From the NCBI GenBank assembly GCA_964504665.1, contig CAZDEH010000023.1:1-15521 (forward strand): DNA of 15,521 nucleotides, written 5' to 3'. A program made the translations under genes and the position numbers. Source of the DNA: STC-54 sp964504665. GTDB taxonomy: Bacteria; Patescibacteriota; Microgenomatia; Daviesbacterales; UBA10151. Positions 1 through 6,196 of the stretch are shown here, piece by piece; within the stretch, counting starts at the first letter, position 1, and every line of letters begins with the position of its first letter. The notes under the pieces were generated by a model. That model was not told the origin of the DNA. It saw only the letters and a program-made list of their open reading frames with translations, and did not search any database.

Positions 1-750
1 TGTCCAACCGGTCCCGGCCGAAAAATCAATGGCTCCAGCGGTGTTATTATAAAGTTCTATCCACTCTGCGCCAACAGACGGATTTGGCAAAACTTCATTT
101 ATCAGGACTCCCTGAGTATTGTCAGGAGCAGGTGTAGTCAGGATAAAAACAGTAAAGTGGTTTAGTCCTTTAATAGTTATTGTGTCAGCAGTTTTCTCTT
201 CCGGCTCGGAAACTTTTTTGGCAGTCCCGATTTGATCCATAGTTTCAGATGATTTAACATCAACCTCCTTGTTTTGGGCTTCTGCCGGAATCGGCAGAGT
301 CAGATCATAGGCAAATGTGCCATCTGTCATAGTAGAGGTAATATCATAAGCAGTGTCAGATAAAGCTCCTGTTTGGTTAACTTGATCCGGAGTTAGTTTA
401 ACTTCTGCAATGGTAAGTTTACCGCCCGGGTCTGATACTTTAGTAAATAGTATTTTTACTTTATCATTTTGAGGAGCAACGTATTCTTGTCCGGAAACCA
501 CATTACCTGTTGTCTGATAATTGATACCATCTACCACATTTATAATATTCCATAGAGATTCCGGAGTAGGCGTTGGGGTTAGACTTGGTAAAGTCACGTC
601 AGTTGGAGTTGGTGTCACAGTAGGTACAGGACTCACTATAGTTGAGGAAGGACTTGCTTCCTCAGCAGATACTTTTGAAATTGTTAAATACGGCAGCCAT
701 AAATTTATCAGCAGAAGTAATAAGGTTGTTAAAGAAACCAATCTGTACAT
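1..750 (-). CDS. Secreted surface protein with Pro/Thr linker and C-terminal lamin-tail domain (left-truncated)
   Basis: The reading frame is open from the ATG at 750 to the window edge (250 codons, no stop), so the C-terminus is missing. Residues 1-29 form a signal peptide: a short basic N-terminus, a Leu-rich core, and a plausible cleavage site after VSA. A Thr/Pro-rich linker follows at about 32-64, as in surface-anchored proteins. Residues 68-205 look like a beta-rich domain (motifs SDPGGKLTI and IKGLNHFTVF) of a kind I associate with Microgenomates surface proteins but cannot name. From about 215, VLINEVLPNP followed by EWIELYNN matches the start of a lamin-tail (LTD) domain. A GGGAG ribosome-binding site lies 9 nt before the ATG. 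The gene is divergent from the phosphatase operon at 889. Secretion and the LTD call are well supported; the role (adhesion, anchoring or an exported enzyme) depends on the missing part. Confidence 0.85.
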   Translation of the reverse strand, partial: MYRLVSLTTLLLLLINLWLPYLTISKVSAEEASPSSTIVSPVPTVTPTPTDVTLPSLTPTPTPESLWNIINVVDGINYQTTGNVVSGQEYVAPQNDKVKILFTKVSDPGGKLTIAEVKLTPDQVNQTGALSDTAYDITSTMTDGTFAYDLTLPIPAEAQNKEVDVKSSETMDQIGTAKKVSEPEEKTADTITIKGLNHFTVFILTTPAPDNTQGVLINEVLPNPSVGAEWIELYNNTAGAIDFSAGTGWT

Positions 751-791
751 ATTTTAAAACTCCCAGTATGTTTACATTTGCTAGTTTAAAA

Positions 792-819
792 TGATTTTGT
801 AAGAAAATAGCCCTATAAT
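792..819 (+). promoter_or_regulatory. Candidate promoter for the phosphatase-kinase operon
   Basis: A perfect TATAAT at 814-819 follows a weak -35 (TGATTT, 792-797) with a 16-bp spacer. Transcription would start near 826 and leave about 63 nt of leader before the ATG at 889. A competing possibility is TTGAAA (853-858) with 17 bp to TAATAA (876-881), which would give a leaderless message. Confidence 0.45.
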
Positions 820-843
820 TGCAATAAAATTGTAAGAAATTAG
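797..843. repeat. Pair of 14-bp direct repeats flanking a -10 element
   Basis: TTGTAAGAAAATAG (797-810) and TTGTAAGAAATTAG (830-843) differ at one position. Their starts are 33 bp apart, about three helical turns, and they bracket the TATAAT at 814-819. The arrangement suits an operator pair for a repressor or response regulator, but the sequence is AT-rich and no binding protein is identified. Confidence 0.4.
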
Positions 844-888
844 CAAATAGTATTGAAATTATTTTTTTCACGGTTTAATAATTTCATT

Positions 889-1599
889 ATGAAAGAAGCA
901 AATGTAAATAAATTTATTGACTCCTTAGTTAAAGACGAAAACGGAGAGACAAGAAATAGTGTTACCAGGATTACTTTTTGGAGACATGGTGACTGTCTGG
1001 ATAACGGAAATTTATCCCGTCAGGGGTATAGGGATGCAGTAAATTTAGGTTTAGAGATAAAATCTCATCCTCCTCACTTAATTAATAGTAGTATTTGTGA
1101 ACGAACGCTGGAGAGCGCCCAGGGTTTTTTACAAGGAATAAATTGTTCAGGGTATTTTGTAGATCCATCTAGAATTAATGAGATGCCTCTACTTGCACCT
1201 CCTAGTTTAAGTCGGCAAGAAATAGTCCCGGAGAGTTTATATCACTGGACATCCGCCCTTGCTCATCTAATTGATTATTACTCCAGACAAACCAGAGAAA
1301 CAGAAGATACCGACTATTTTTGGATAGTGAATTTCACTCACTCTATCGTTATAGGTAATTTACTTAACTCATTAATTGGCTGGCAAACAGCCTATAATTT
1401 CAAAGGTTGTTTTGAGCGTATACAATATCTAAAAGGATGCGATTTTATAACTATTATTACTAAAGAGGGGGAGAAGCAACATAAACTATTATGTGGAGAG
1501 GTGGTATTTAAACCAGATATGCAAAAACTTAACCAGCTGGTTGACAGATATAAAATATCTCCTTACCGTGGAATAAGCGAAAAGGACGAGGATTTATGA
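889..1599 (+). CDS. Histidine phosphatase superfamily protein (RHG motif)
   Basis: The 236-aa protein has the catalytic pattern of the phosphoglycerate-mutase-like histidine phosphatases. FWRHGD (residues 30-35) carries the phospho-accepting His33 and Arg32, ERTLESA (71-77) supplies the second Arg, Glu98 sits where the acid residue is expected, and NFTHS (149-152) carries the second His151. There is no signal peptide, so it should be cytosolic. I chose ATG 889: an upstream TTG at 853 would add 12 residues outside the fold. It leads an operon with a GAF histidine kinase 25 bp downstream. That neighbour raises a SixA-like phosphohistidine phosphatase role; the protein is longer than SixA (about 160 aa), so a small-metabolite phosphatase is equally possible. 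The family is secure, the substrate unknown. Confidence 0.85.
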   Translation: MKEANVNKFIDSLVKDENGETRNSVTRITFWRHGDCLDNGNLSRQGYRDAVNLGLEIKSHPPHLINSSICERTLESAQGFLQGINCSGYFVDPSRINEMPLLAPPSLSRQEIVPESLYHWTSALAHLIDYYSRQTRETEDTDYFWIVNFTHSIVIGNLLNSLIGWQTAYNFKGCFERIQYLKGCDFITIITKEGEKQHKLLCGEVVFKPDMQKLNQLVDRYKISPYRGISEKDEDL

Positions 1600-1624
1600 T
1601 AGGATTCTCCTCGCAGAGGGAAGT

Positions 1625-2785
1625 ATGGATAACATTCTTGAGAAAATCTATAAAGCAAGTTTAAAACTTTTAGTTCCCTCAACACCTGAGGAAACTTATA
1701 AAATTATTGTCGATGAAGCTATAAAACTGGTTAACGCTGATTACGGCGCTATTCACTTGTACGCAAAAGATCTTAGGGCTGTTTACGCTTCTAATTCCCC
1801 CTTATATAACTTAAAACCCAGAAAAAAGGCTAATGTTTATAAAACATTCATCAGCCAAAAGCCAAGAATAGCTGACATATCCGATGTGGGGAAAGCTCAT
1901 CCTGAAATTGAAAAACTTGGTATAAAATCATCAATTTTTATCCCCTTATCCTATCAACGTAAATCGATTGGAGTGTTAGTAGTCAATACCAAACACCAAG
2001 AAGTTTTTCATCAAAGGGAGATGCAAATGTTAACACTATTTGGTTCTATGGTTAGCTTAGCAATTATAAAGGCACAACAATATGGTGAGATTAAAGAGGC
2101 TCTGGAGACTAGGGACTTGTTTATTTCACTCGCTTCCCATGAACTAAGAACACCTCTTACCACAGTCAACGGTTATCTCCAGCTACTTCACAGCAAATTG
2201 GAAGGAGTTGATGCAATTAAATCTCGTTGGACAAAGGAAGCTTTATTAGAAAGCCAAAGGCTGACCAAGCTAATCGATGAACTATTACAAATTAATAAGA
2301 TTAAAACAATGCAACTTCATTATTTTTTTGAGGAGAATGATTTAAAATTAATCATCAAACGTGCAATCGAAAACTTTAGATTTAATCATCCTGATCGAAT
2401 TGTTATCTATACAGATAAAGTCAAGCATAAATCAGTAGTTATCATTAGTGATTTTGATAAACTGCTTCAGGTAGTTATTAATTTACTCGATAATGCTGAT
2501 AAATTTTCGCCTAAAGATAAAAAGATTGACATAGAATTACAACAAAAAAACTCTACTTTTATATTACAGATTAAAGATGAAGGCATTGGTGTAACCCAAA
2601 AAGATTTACCTTATATTTTTCAAGGCTTTTATAAAGGGGATAAAAATAAAAAAGGCATGGGATTAGGATTATATCTTGCAAAAAATATAATTGATCGTCA
2701 TCAAGGAGCAATTGCTATTAGTTCAGGAAAAAATAAAGGGACCACAGTTGAGATTAGACTGCCAAAAGCAAGGATGAGGATCTAG
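1625..2785 (+). CDS. GAF-domain sensor histidine kinase, cytosolic
   Basis: The 386-aa protein has an N-terminal GAF domain (about 1-150), a short linker helix, a HisKA dimerisation domain with the H-box SHELRTPL (phospho-acceptor His172), and a HATPase_c domain. In the ATPase domain the N-box is NLLDN (286-290), G1 is DEGIG (318-322) and G2 is GMGLGL (344-349). No membrane segment is present, so the GAF domain probably senses an intracellular ligand or redox state. A GAGGG ribosome-binding site stands close before ATG 1625. The next gene begins 2 bp after the stop. The likely partner is the convergent OmpR-type regulator at 3867-4538, but a regulator outside the window cannot be excluded. 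All core catalytic motifs are intact. Confidence 0.93.
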   Translation: MDNILEKIYKASLKLLVPSTPEETYKIIVDEAIKLVNADYGAIHLYAKDLRAVYASNSPLYNLKPRKKANVYKTFISQKPRIADISDVGKAHPEIEKLGIKSSIFIPLSYQRKSIGVLVVNTKHQEVFHQREMQMLTLFGSMVSLAIIKAQQYGEIKEALETRDLFISLASHELRTPLTTVNGYLQLLHSKLEGVDAIKSRWTKEALLESQRLTKLIDELLQINKIKTMQLHYFFEENDLKLIIKRAIENFRFNHPDRIVIYTDKVKHKSVVIISDFDKLLQVVINLLDNADKFSPKDKKIDIELQQKNSTFILQIKDEGIGVTQKDLPYIFQGFYKGDKNKKGMGLGLYLAKNIIDRHQGAIAISSGKNKGTTVEIRLPKARMRI

Positions 2786-2787
2786 GA

Positions 2788-3855
2788 ATGACTCAACCAG
2801 AAATGTTACCAGGAATGGGGATGAGAGCAACACAATCACCACTTCTCCATGTAGACGGTATTGAAGCCTTTAGAGTTATGAGAAAAAATGACGGCAAAAG
2901 TTTAAAGGAAGATGCCCAAGATATAATTGACCAGGTCATACAAGACGGATTCACTGTGATAGTTGCGGCAGGCAGAAATGCTTCCGGCAAAGGGGAAATA
3001 CTAAGGGGTTTTTGGAGAATAATAAAACAAAACAAGAGATTACAAAATTGGGTAAAAGAAGATGGTATCGACTTTCAGATACACAGCATTCCTTTCGCCC
3101 TGTGCATGGCAGCAGCTGAACTTAAAGCTATAGCTGAAGAGTTTTCAATTCCGACAGGGTATAATCCTGCAACCCATCCCCCGGATCAGTTTAATAAAGG
3201 ATCAGCATTACAATGGCATTTATATGAAACCTATATTAAATCAAGGTTGGGTGATCCAAAAAAAGCCACAATAGCATTGATAGAGGTTTCAACGCTAGGG
3301 TGTCNNNNNNNNNNTAATCTGGGTAATTCCACTTTTTATAATCTGGCTTTTGATTGTCTTAGCGTACAAAAAAGCAGGTTTTATATTATGAATAGAGGTG
3401 ATGATACCAGGGAGGAGAGGATCAAGCTTGCATCTTTAAAAATGCGCGAATGGGTTTTTTCTGAGCAGAGCACTCCATTTGCAGGGAATACCAAGATACT
3501 TGTTCGTAACCAACAGGGTCAAGAGGTTGACCTACACTTACTTCCTCCAGATGAACAAGAACGGATACGCAGATTTTTAAAAAAATGTATGGCTTCCCCA
3601 AAAGGAGTTGAAAGGTTTGATCCAGCCATGGATACAATAAAAACGGAACTTTTCAAACAAGGTCTTATACCTGAAACCACAGATCAATCTTATTACCAGT
3701 TTATTAAGAACCAAATCATTTACCCTAAAGGTTTTGTCTCTCCAGATAGGTTCTCTGTAGTTACAGGACAATATTTACCAGAAAAGATTACCTATGATTT
3801 AACCTATTTCCAAGATAGTTTACCTGTAAAATTATACCCGGAATTAATGAGTTAA
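2788..3855 (+). CDS. P-loop protein with PPK2-like Walker A motif, function unknown (contains assembly gap)
   Basis: About 355 aa. GRNASGKGE (residues 62-70) after a hydrophobic strand is a P-loop of the adenylate-kinase/polyphosphate-kinase-2 type; PPK2 enzymes carry GRDAAGKGG here. A later segment (EQERIRRFLKKC, then RFDPAMD) loosely recalls the EEQ-RF...SP-D stretch of PPK2 lids, but the strand before the gap (TIALIEVSTLGC) lacks the PPK2 FDRSWYNR motif. I therefore read it as a P-loop nucleotide-binding protein, possibly a distant kinase. Translation coupling to the upstream kinase is likely: 2 bp separate stop and ATG, with AGGA adjoining the start. Ten Ns fall at codons 173-176, and the frame is the same on both sides. 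The gene ends 11 bp from the convergent regulator. Confidence 0.75.
   Translation: MTQPEMLPGMGMRATQSPLLHVDGIEAFRVMRKNDGKSLKEDAQDIIDQVIQDGFTVIVAAGRNASGKGEILRGFWRIIKQNKRLQNWVKEDGIDFQIHSIPFALCMAAAELKAIAEEFSIPTGYNPATHPPDQFNKGSALQWHLYETYIKSRLGDPKKATIALIEVSTLGCXXXXNLGNSTFYNLAFDCLSVQKSRFYIMNRGDDTREERIKLASLKMREWVFSEQSTPFAGNTKILVRNQQGQEVDLHLLPPDEQERIRRFLKKCMASPKGVERFDPAMDTIKTELFKQGLIPETTDQSYYQFIKNQIIYPKGFVSPDRFSVVTGQYLPEKITYDLTYFQDSLPVKLYPELMS
3305..3314. other. Assembly gap of 10 N inside the P-loop gene
   Basis: Ten undetermined bases. The flanking sequence continues in one frame, so the true gap is 10 bases or differs from it by a multiple of three. The residues just after the candidate Walker B strand are hidden. 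Confidence 0.99.
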
Positions 3856-3866
3856 AGTGGGTAGAT

Positions 3867-4538
3867 TCATCCCTTAATCATGTATCCAAAACCCCGAATA
3901 GAATGAATAAGTTTCTTGCTAAACCCTGCATCAATTTTCTTCCTCAGATACCCAATATAAACATCAACTACCCTGGTTTCTACTTCCGTAGAATATAACC
4001 AGATACGGTTTAAAATCATTTCTCTCGTTAAAATCCTGTCTTTATTTTTCATCAAATATTGTAGCAGTTTGAATTCCTGTGGGGTTAGCTGAATCGCTTT
4101 ACCATCTCTTTTGACTGCAAATGTGTCACTATTTAATTCCAAACCATTAATTTTAAGTTCATTAATTATATCATCACCAGATCGGAGACGTGCTTTTATT
4201 CTTGCCAAAAGTTCATCTGCTGAGAAAGGCTTTGTCATATAGTCATCTGCGCCCAAATTTAAACCGTGAATAATTTCTGTAGATTTGTCTTTAGCCGTTA
4301 ATATAATTATTTTAATTTCTGGATATTTCTTTCTTATTTCTACACACACAGATTCACCACTCATCTTAGGTAATCCTAAATCTAAAATTATCACATCAGG
4401 TATAAATTTACTGAGAGAGTTAAGCGTCTGAATTCCATCGTTAATTGTTTTAACAGAATAACCATTTTCGGTTAAAAGATCTTTTAAATATTTTTGAAGA
4501 GCACTATCATCCTCAACCACCAAAATTGTTCTTACCAT
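3867..4538 (-). CDS. OmpR/PhoB-family response regulator
   Basis: The 223-aa protein has a receiver domain (about 1-118): the acidic pocket is VVEDD (7-11), the phospho-acceptor is Asp53 in ILDLGLPKMSG, the switch Thr lies in IILTAKD, and the conserved Lys in MTKPF. A winged-helix DNA-binding domain follows (about 125-223) with the family signatures LTPQEFKLLQYL, VDVYIGYLRKKI and the terminal IRGFGYMI. It is a complete transcription-factor response regulator. It lies tail-to-tail with the GAF kinase operon, the nearest candidate partner. A strong extended -10 promoter ends only 8 bp before the ATG, so the message should be leaderless. Nothing is missing or unusual in the protein. Confidence 0.95.
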   Translation of the reverse strand: MVRTILVVEDDSALQKYLKDLLTENGYSVKTINDGIQTLNSLSKFIPDVIILDLGLPKMSGESVCVEIRKKYPEIKIIILTAKDKSTEIIHGLNLGADDYMTKPFSADELLARIKARLRSGDDIINELKINGLELNSDTFAVKRDGKAIQLTPQEFKLLQYLMKNKDRILTREMILNRIWLYSTEVETRVVDVYIGYLRKKIDAGFSKKLIHSIRGFGYMIKG

Positions 4539-4546
4539 TTGCTAGA

Positions 4547-4575
4547 ATAATACCATCTATTATTTAGTATCTCAA
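4547..4575 (-). promoter_or_regulatory. Promoter of the OmpR-type regulator, predicted leaderless
   Basis: On the minus strand TTGAGA (4575-4570), a 17-bp spacer and TATTAT (4552-4547) form a good sigma-70-type promoter, with an extended TGG immediately before the -10. The predicted +1 is about 4540, two nucleotides before the ATG at 4538. Confidence 0.7.
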
Positions 4576-4615
4576 TGTAAGGACAATTTTAACATAATTA
4601 TTACATTATTTTAAT

Positions 4616-4642
4616 TTGTTTATTAATATTGTGATGTAGAAT
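4616..4642 (+). promoter_or_regulatory. Candidate promoter of the first structured leader
   Basis: TTGTTT (4616-4621) and TAGAAT (4637-4642) are separated by a short 15-bp spacer. Transcription would begin near 4649, almost exactly at the foot of the long inverted repeat (4647). Confidence 0.4.
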
Positions 4643-4646
4643 TTAT

Positions 4647-4776
4647 TTAAATCAGGTTTGGGGGTAGGATATGCCTGAAACCATGAGTAATCAATCATTA
4701 TCATGATAACGGGAGATCCAAAAATTAAATTGCATATCTACCAATAAGTCTTGATCCTACCCTTCAACTGATTTAA
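4647..4776 (+). ncRNA. Structured RNA leader A upstream of the 74-aa peptide
   Basis: A long imperfect inverted repeat. The outer helix pairs TTAAATCAG (4647-4655) with CTGATTTAA (4768-4776). The inner helix pairs GGGTAGGAT (4662-4670) with ATCCTACCC (4754-4762), extended by two G-U pairs. The two helices are joined through one bulged G, two U-A pairs and one mismatch. Inside lies a hairpin, CATGA-g-TAAT / ATTATCATG (4682-4705), with a 5-nt loop. A competing pairing exists between GATATGC (4668-4674) and GCATATC (4732-4738); it can extend to the following TACC against GGTA and is exclusive with the inner helix. There is no T-run after the 3' arm, so it is not a simple terminator. The same arms recur at 8793-8895. 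I do not recognise the RNA family. Confidence 0.65.
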
Positions 4777-4785
4777 CTTAAGAAT

Positions 4786-5010
4786 ATGAAAAACAAAAGA
4801 GCAGATTTGATTCATAAAATAAGAATAAACAAAAAAAATACAAAAAAAATTTTAGAGGGAAGTTTAATAAAAGATTTAATAACTCTTTGGACCTCCCCCA
4901 CTGATGCTCCGGTTATTAAATCTTTCCCTGGAGAATCATATAATACAAGTTTTGGAAAAGATTATATGGGCTATTTTTTTAGAAATATTATCATCAGCAA
5001 AAAAGGTTAA
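4786..5010 (+). CDS. Small conserved peptide (paralogue of the 8905 peptide), unknown function
   Basis: A 74-aa lysine-rich peptide without cysteines, signal peptide or membrane helix. Residues 1-30 are strongly basic. The C-terminal half carries LWTSPTDAP and ends GYFFRNIIISKKG-stop. The 51-aa product at 8905-9060 has the same blocks (LWTAPTDAP and GYIFGNIILSKKG-stop), with eight fewer residues between them. Conserved residues use different codons in the two copies (Thr ACC/ACT, Pro CCC/CCT, Thr ACT/ACA, Asp GAT/GAC, Pro CCG/CCA), which supports real translation under selection. The ATG is 9 nt after the inverted repeat, and no good Shine-Dalgarno is visible. It is flanked by signalling genes and converges on dedA. 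No family is recognised. Confidence 0.7.
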   Translation: MKNKRADLIHKIRINKKNTKKILEGSLIKDLITLWTSPTDAPVIKSFPGESYNTSFGKDYMGYFFRNIIISKKG

Positions 5011-5034
5011 TTTAAGCGCTAGTGAAGCAAATAG

Positions 5035-5643
5035 TTATTTTTTAACCTTATGATAGATATAAAGCACAACCGCTCCTACTATTATGATAACTATGGCTGC
5101 ATCTGCTTTATGAAAATACGGGCCTAGCGTATCCCAATTTTCTCCTAAAACCATACCTACCCAAGCGAGAAATAATGACCAAATAAAAGAACCAATAAAA
5201 GTTAAAATAATAAATCTTAGTAAGGGGAGCTTAGCAATACCACATGGAAGAGAAATCACTGTTCTTATTCCAGGTAAAATCCTTGAACCAATTACTACTA
5301 AGTCTTTATACTTATGAAGCAGTTTTTCTGTATTATCTAGTTCTTCTTCTGTAATCAAAACCCATCTCCCCCACTTTCTGATTAATTTTCGGACCACCTT
5401 TTCATGTCCCCAGTAACCTATACCATATGCTACCAATGATCCTAGTACATTACCTACTGCACCCGCAACTGCCACCCAAAATAAACTAAACTTTCCAATT
5501 GATACTAAATATCCAGAAAAGGGCATGATAATTTCAGAAGGAAGGGGAATGAGAGCTGATTCTATGGCCATGGTTAGAACAATTCCAGGATAACCTAGGC
5601 TTGATATAATATTTATAATCCATGTGGCAACCGACTCAATCAT
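5035..5643 (-). CDS. DedA family integral membrane protein
   Basis: The 202-aa protein has the DedA/VTT-domain layout: two N-terminal hydrophobic segments, the motif ESALIPLPSEIIMPFSGYL (residues 28-46), the central GSRILPGIRTVISLPCG motif with conserved Arg residues, and a C-terminal membrane helix ending in basic residues. DedA proteins are half-transporter-like membrane proteins linked to lipid flipping, envelope homeostasis and membrane potential. The exact substrate here is unknown. It is transcribed divergently from the cupredoxin operon, and a Crp-type palindrome lies in the shared 110-bp region about 58 bp upstream of its predicted start point. Its own promoter would leave only about 5 nt of leader. 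The gene is full length and intact. Confidence 0.93.
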   Translation of the reverse strand: MIESVATWIINIISSLGYPGIVLTMAIESALIPLPSEIIMPFSGYLVSIGKFSLFWVAVAGAVGNVLGSLVAYGIGYWGHEKVVRKLIRKWGRWVLITEEELDNTEKLLHKYKDLVVIGSRILPGIRTVISLPCGIAKLPLLRFIILTFIGSFIWSLFLAWVGMVLGENWDTLGPYFHKADAAIVIIIVGAVVLYIYHKVKK

Positions 5644-5654
5644 TATGTTAAACT

Positions 5655-5683
5655 ATTGTACCAATATTTATTACAGATTTAAA
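5655..5683 (-). promoter_or_regulatory. Promoter of dedA-like gene, near-leaderless
   Basis: On the minus strand TTTAAA (5683-5678), a 17-bp spacer and TACAAT (5660-5655). The predicted +1 is about 5648, five nucleotides before the ATG at 5643. Confidence 0.55.
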
Positions 5684-5698
5684 TAAACCATTTTAAAA

Positions 5699-5714
5699 TG
5701 TGATATTAATCACA
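5699..5714. promoter_or_regulatory. Crp/Fnr-type operator palindrome
   Basis: TGTGATATTAATCACA matches the Crp consensus TGTGA-N6-TCACA exactly, with six-base perfect arms. Its centre (5706/5707) lies 41.5 bp before the +1 predicted from GATAAT at 5736-5741, the classic class II activator position, and about 58 bp from the divergent dedA start. The second gene of the operon encodes a Crp/Fnr-family regulator, so autoregulation is the natural reading. Confidence 0.7.
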
Positions 5715-5741
5715 GAAATATTTTAATGTTTATCTGATAAT
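5713..5741 (+). promoter_or_regulatory. Activator-dependent promoter of the cupredoxin operon
   Basis: GATAAT (5736-5741) has only a poor -35 (CAGAAA, 5713-5718) at 17 bp, overlapping the Crp-type palindrome. This is as expected for an activator-dependent promoter. The +1 would be about 5748, six nucleotides before ATG 5754. TTTAAT at 5722-5727 is a less likely alternative -10. Confidence 0.5.
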
Positions 5742-5753
5742 CATCTTACAAAT

Positions 5754-6158
5754 ATGATGAGTTCTAACACAAAAATTGTAATAGGAATTGTTGCCATTAT
5801 CGCAGTTATAATATTAGGCTGGATGTTTGTCTCTAAATCAGGACAGCCATCCCAAGCTGAAAATCAGATTCAAACCCAACCTCCTGTTAGGGAATTTACC
5901 ATCATTGGCAGCCCTTTTAAATTTGATCCTATGGAAATCAAGGTTAAGCAAGGAAACAGGGTAAGAATTACCTTCAAAAACGAAGAGGGTTTTCATAACT
6001 TCACCATAAAAGACTTAAATGTTGCAACTAAAAGTATCCAAAAAGGAGACACTGATACTGTTGAGTTCATAGCTGATAAAACCGGCACTTTTGAATATAA
6101 TTGCTCAGTACCTACCCATACAGAAAAGGGTATGGTGGGCAAAATAGTTGTAGAGTAA
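5754..6158 (+). CDS. Membrane-anchored cupredoxin (type 1 copper protein)
   Basis: The 134-aa protein has an N-terminal membrane anchor (about 8-27), a Gln/Pro-rich linker (30-45) and a cupredoxin domain (47-134). The likely copper ligands are His81 in GFHNF, Cys117, His122 and Met127 in a C-x4-H-x4-M loop, the type 1 pattern of plastocyanin/azurin-like proteins. It should sit outside the cell and carry electrons or bind copper. No oxidase or other respiratory partner is visible in the window. Two adjacent ATGs (5754, 5757) are possible starts. It heads an operon with a Crp/Fnr regulator, a PAS kinase and a receiver protein, so it may be the output of a redox- or oxygen-responsive module, or a copper-binding sentinel for it. 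All ligands are intact. Confidence 0.9.
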   Translation: MMSSNTKIVIGIVAIIAVIILGWMFVSKSGQPSQAENQIQTQPPVREFTIIGSPFKFDPMEIKVKQGNRVRITFKNEEGFHNFTIKDLNVATKSIQKGDTDTVEFIADKTGTFEYNCSVPTHTEKGMVGKIVVE

Positions 6159-6177
6159 TCCCTCAAAATGATATACT
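6148..6177 (+). promoter_or_regulatory. Internal promoter for the Crp/Fnr gene
   Basis: TTGTAG (6148-6153), 18 bp and TATACT (6172-6177), with an extended TGA just before the -10. The 13-base string TGATATACTCATC is identical to the one at rsmI (9075-9087). The +1 would be about 6184, 13 nt before ATG 6197. Confidence 0.5.
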
Positions 6178-6196
6178 CATCCAGCACAAGACGAAT

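Noticed and set aside
853..888. TTG start adding 12 residues to the histidine phosphatase
   Set aside because: The added residues precede the fold and overlap a possible promoter; the in-frame ATG at 889 is the better start.
1587..1613. CGAGGA/TCCTCG hairpin before the GAF kinase gene
   Set aside because: Only six base pairs with a 15-nt loop in a purine-rich ribosome-binding region; likely incidental.
4698..4709. Perfect 12-bp palindrome TTATCATGATAA as an operator
   Set aside because: Most of it is better explained as the 3' strand and flank of the internal hairpin of leader A; no nearby -10 element places it as an operator.
4647..4776. Intrinsic terminator
   Set aside because: No T-tract follows the 3' arm, and a candidate promoter precedes it while a peptide gene follows.
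5003..5049. AAGGTTAA/TTAACCTT inverted repeat across the convergent ends of the 74-aa peptide and dedA genes, considered as a bidirectional terminator
   Set aside because: The loop is 31 nt and no T-run follows either arm in the right orientation; too weak to call.
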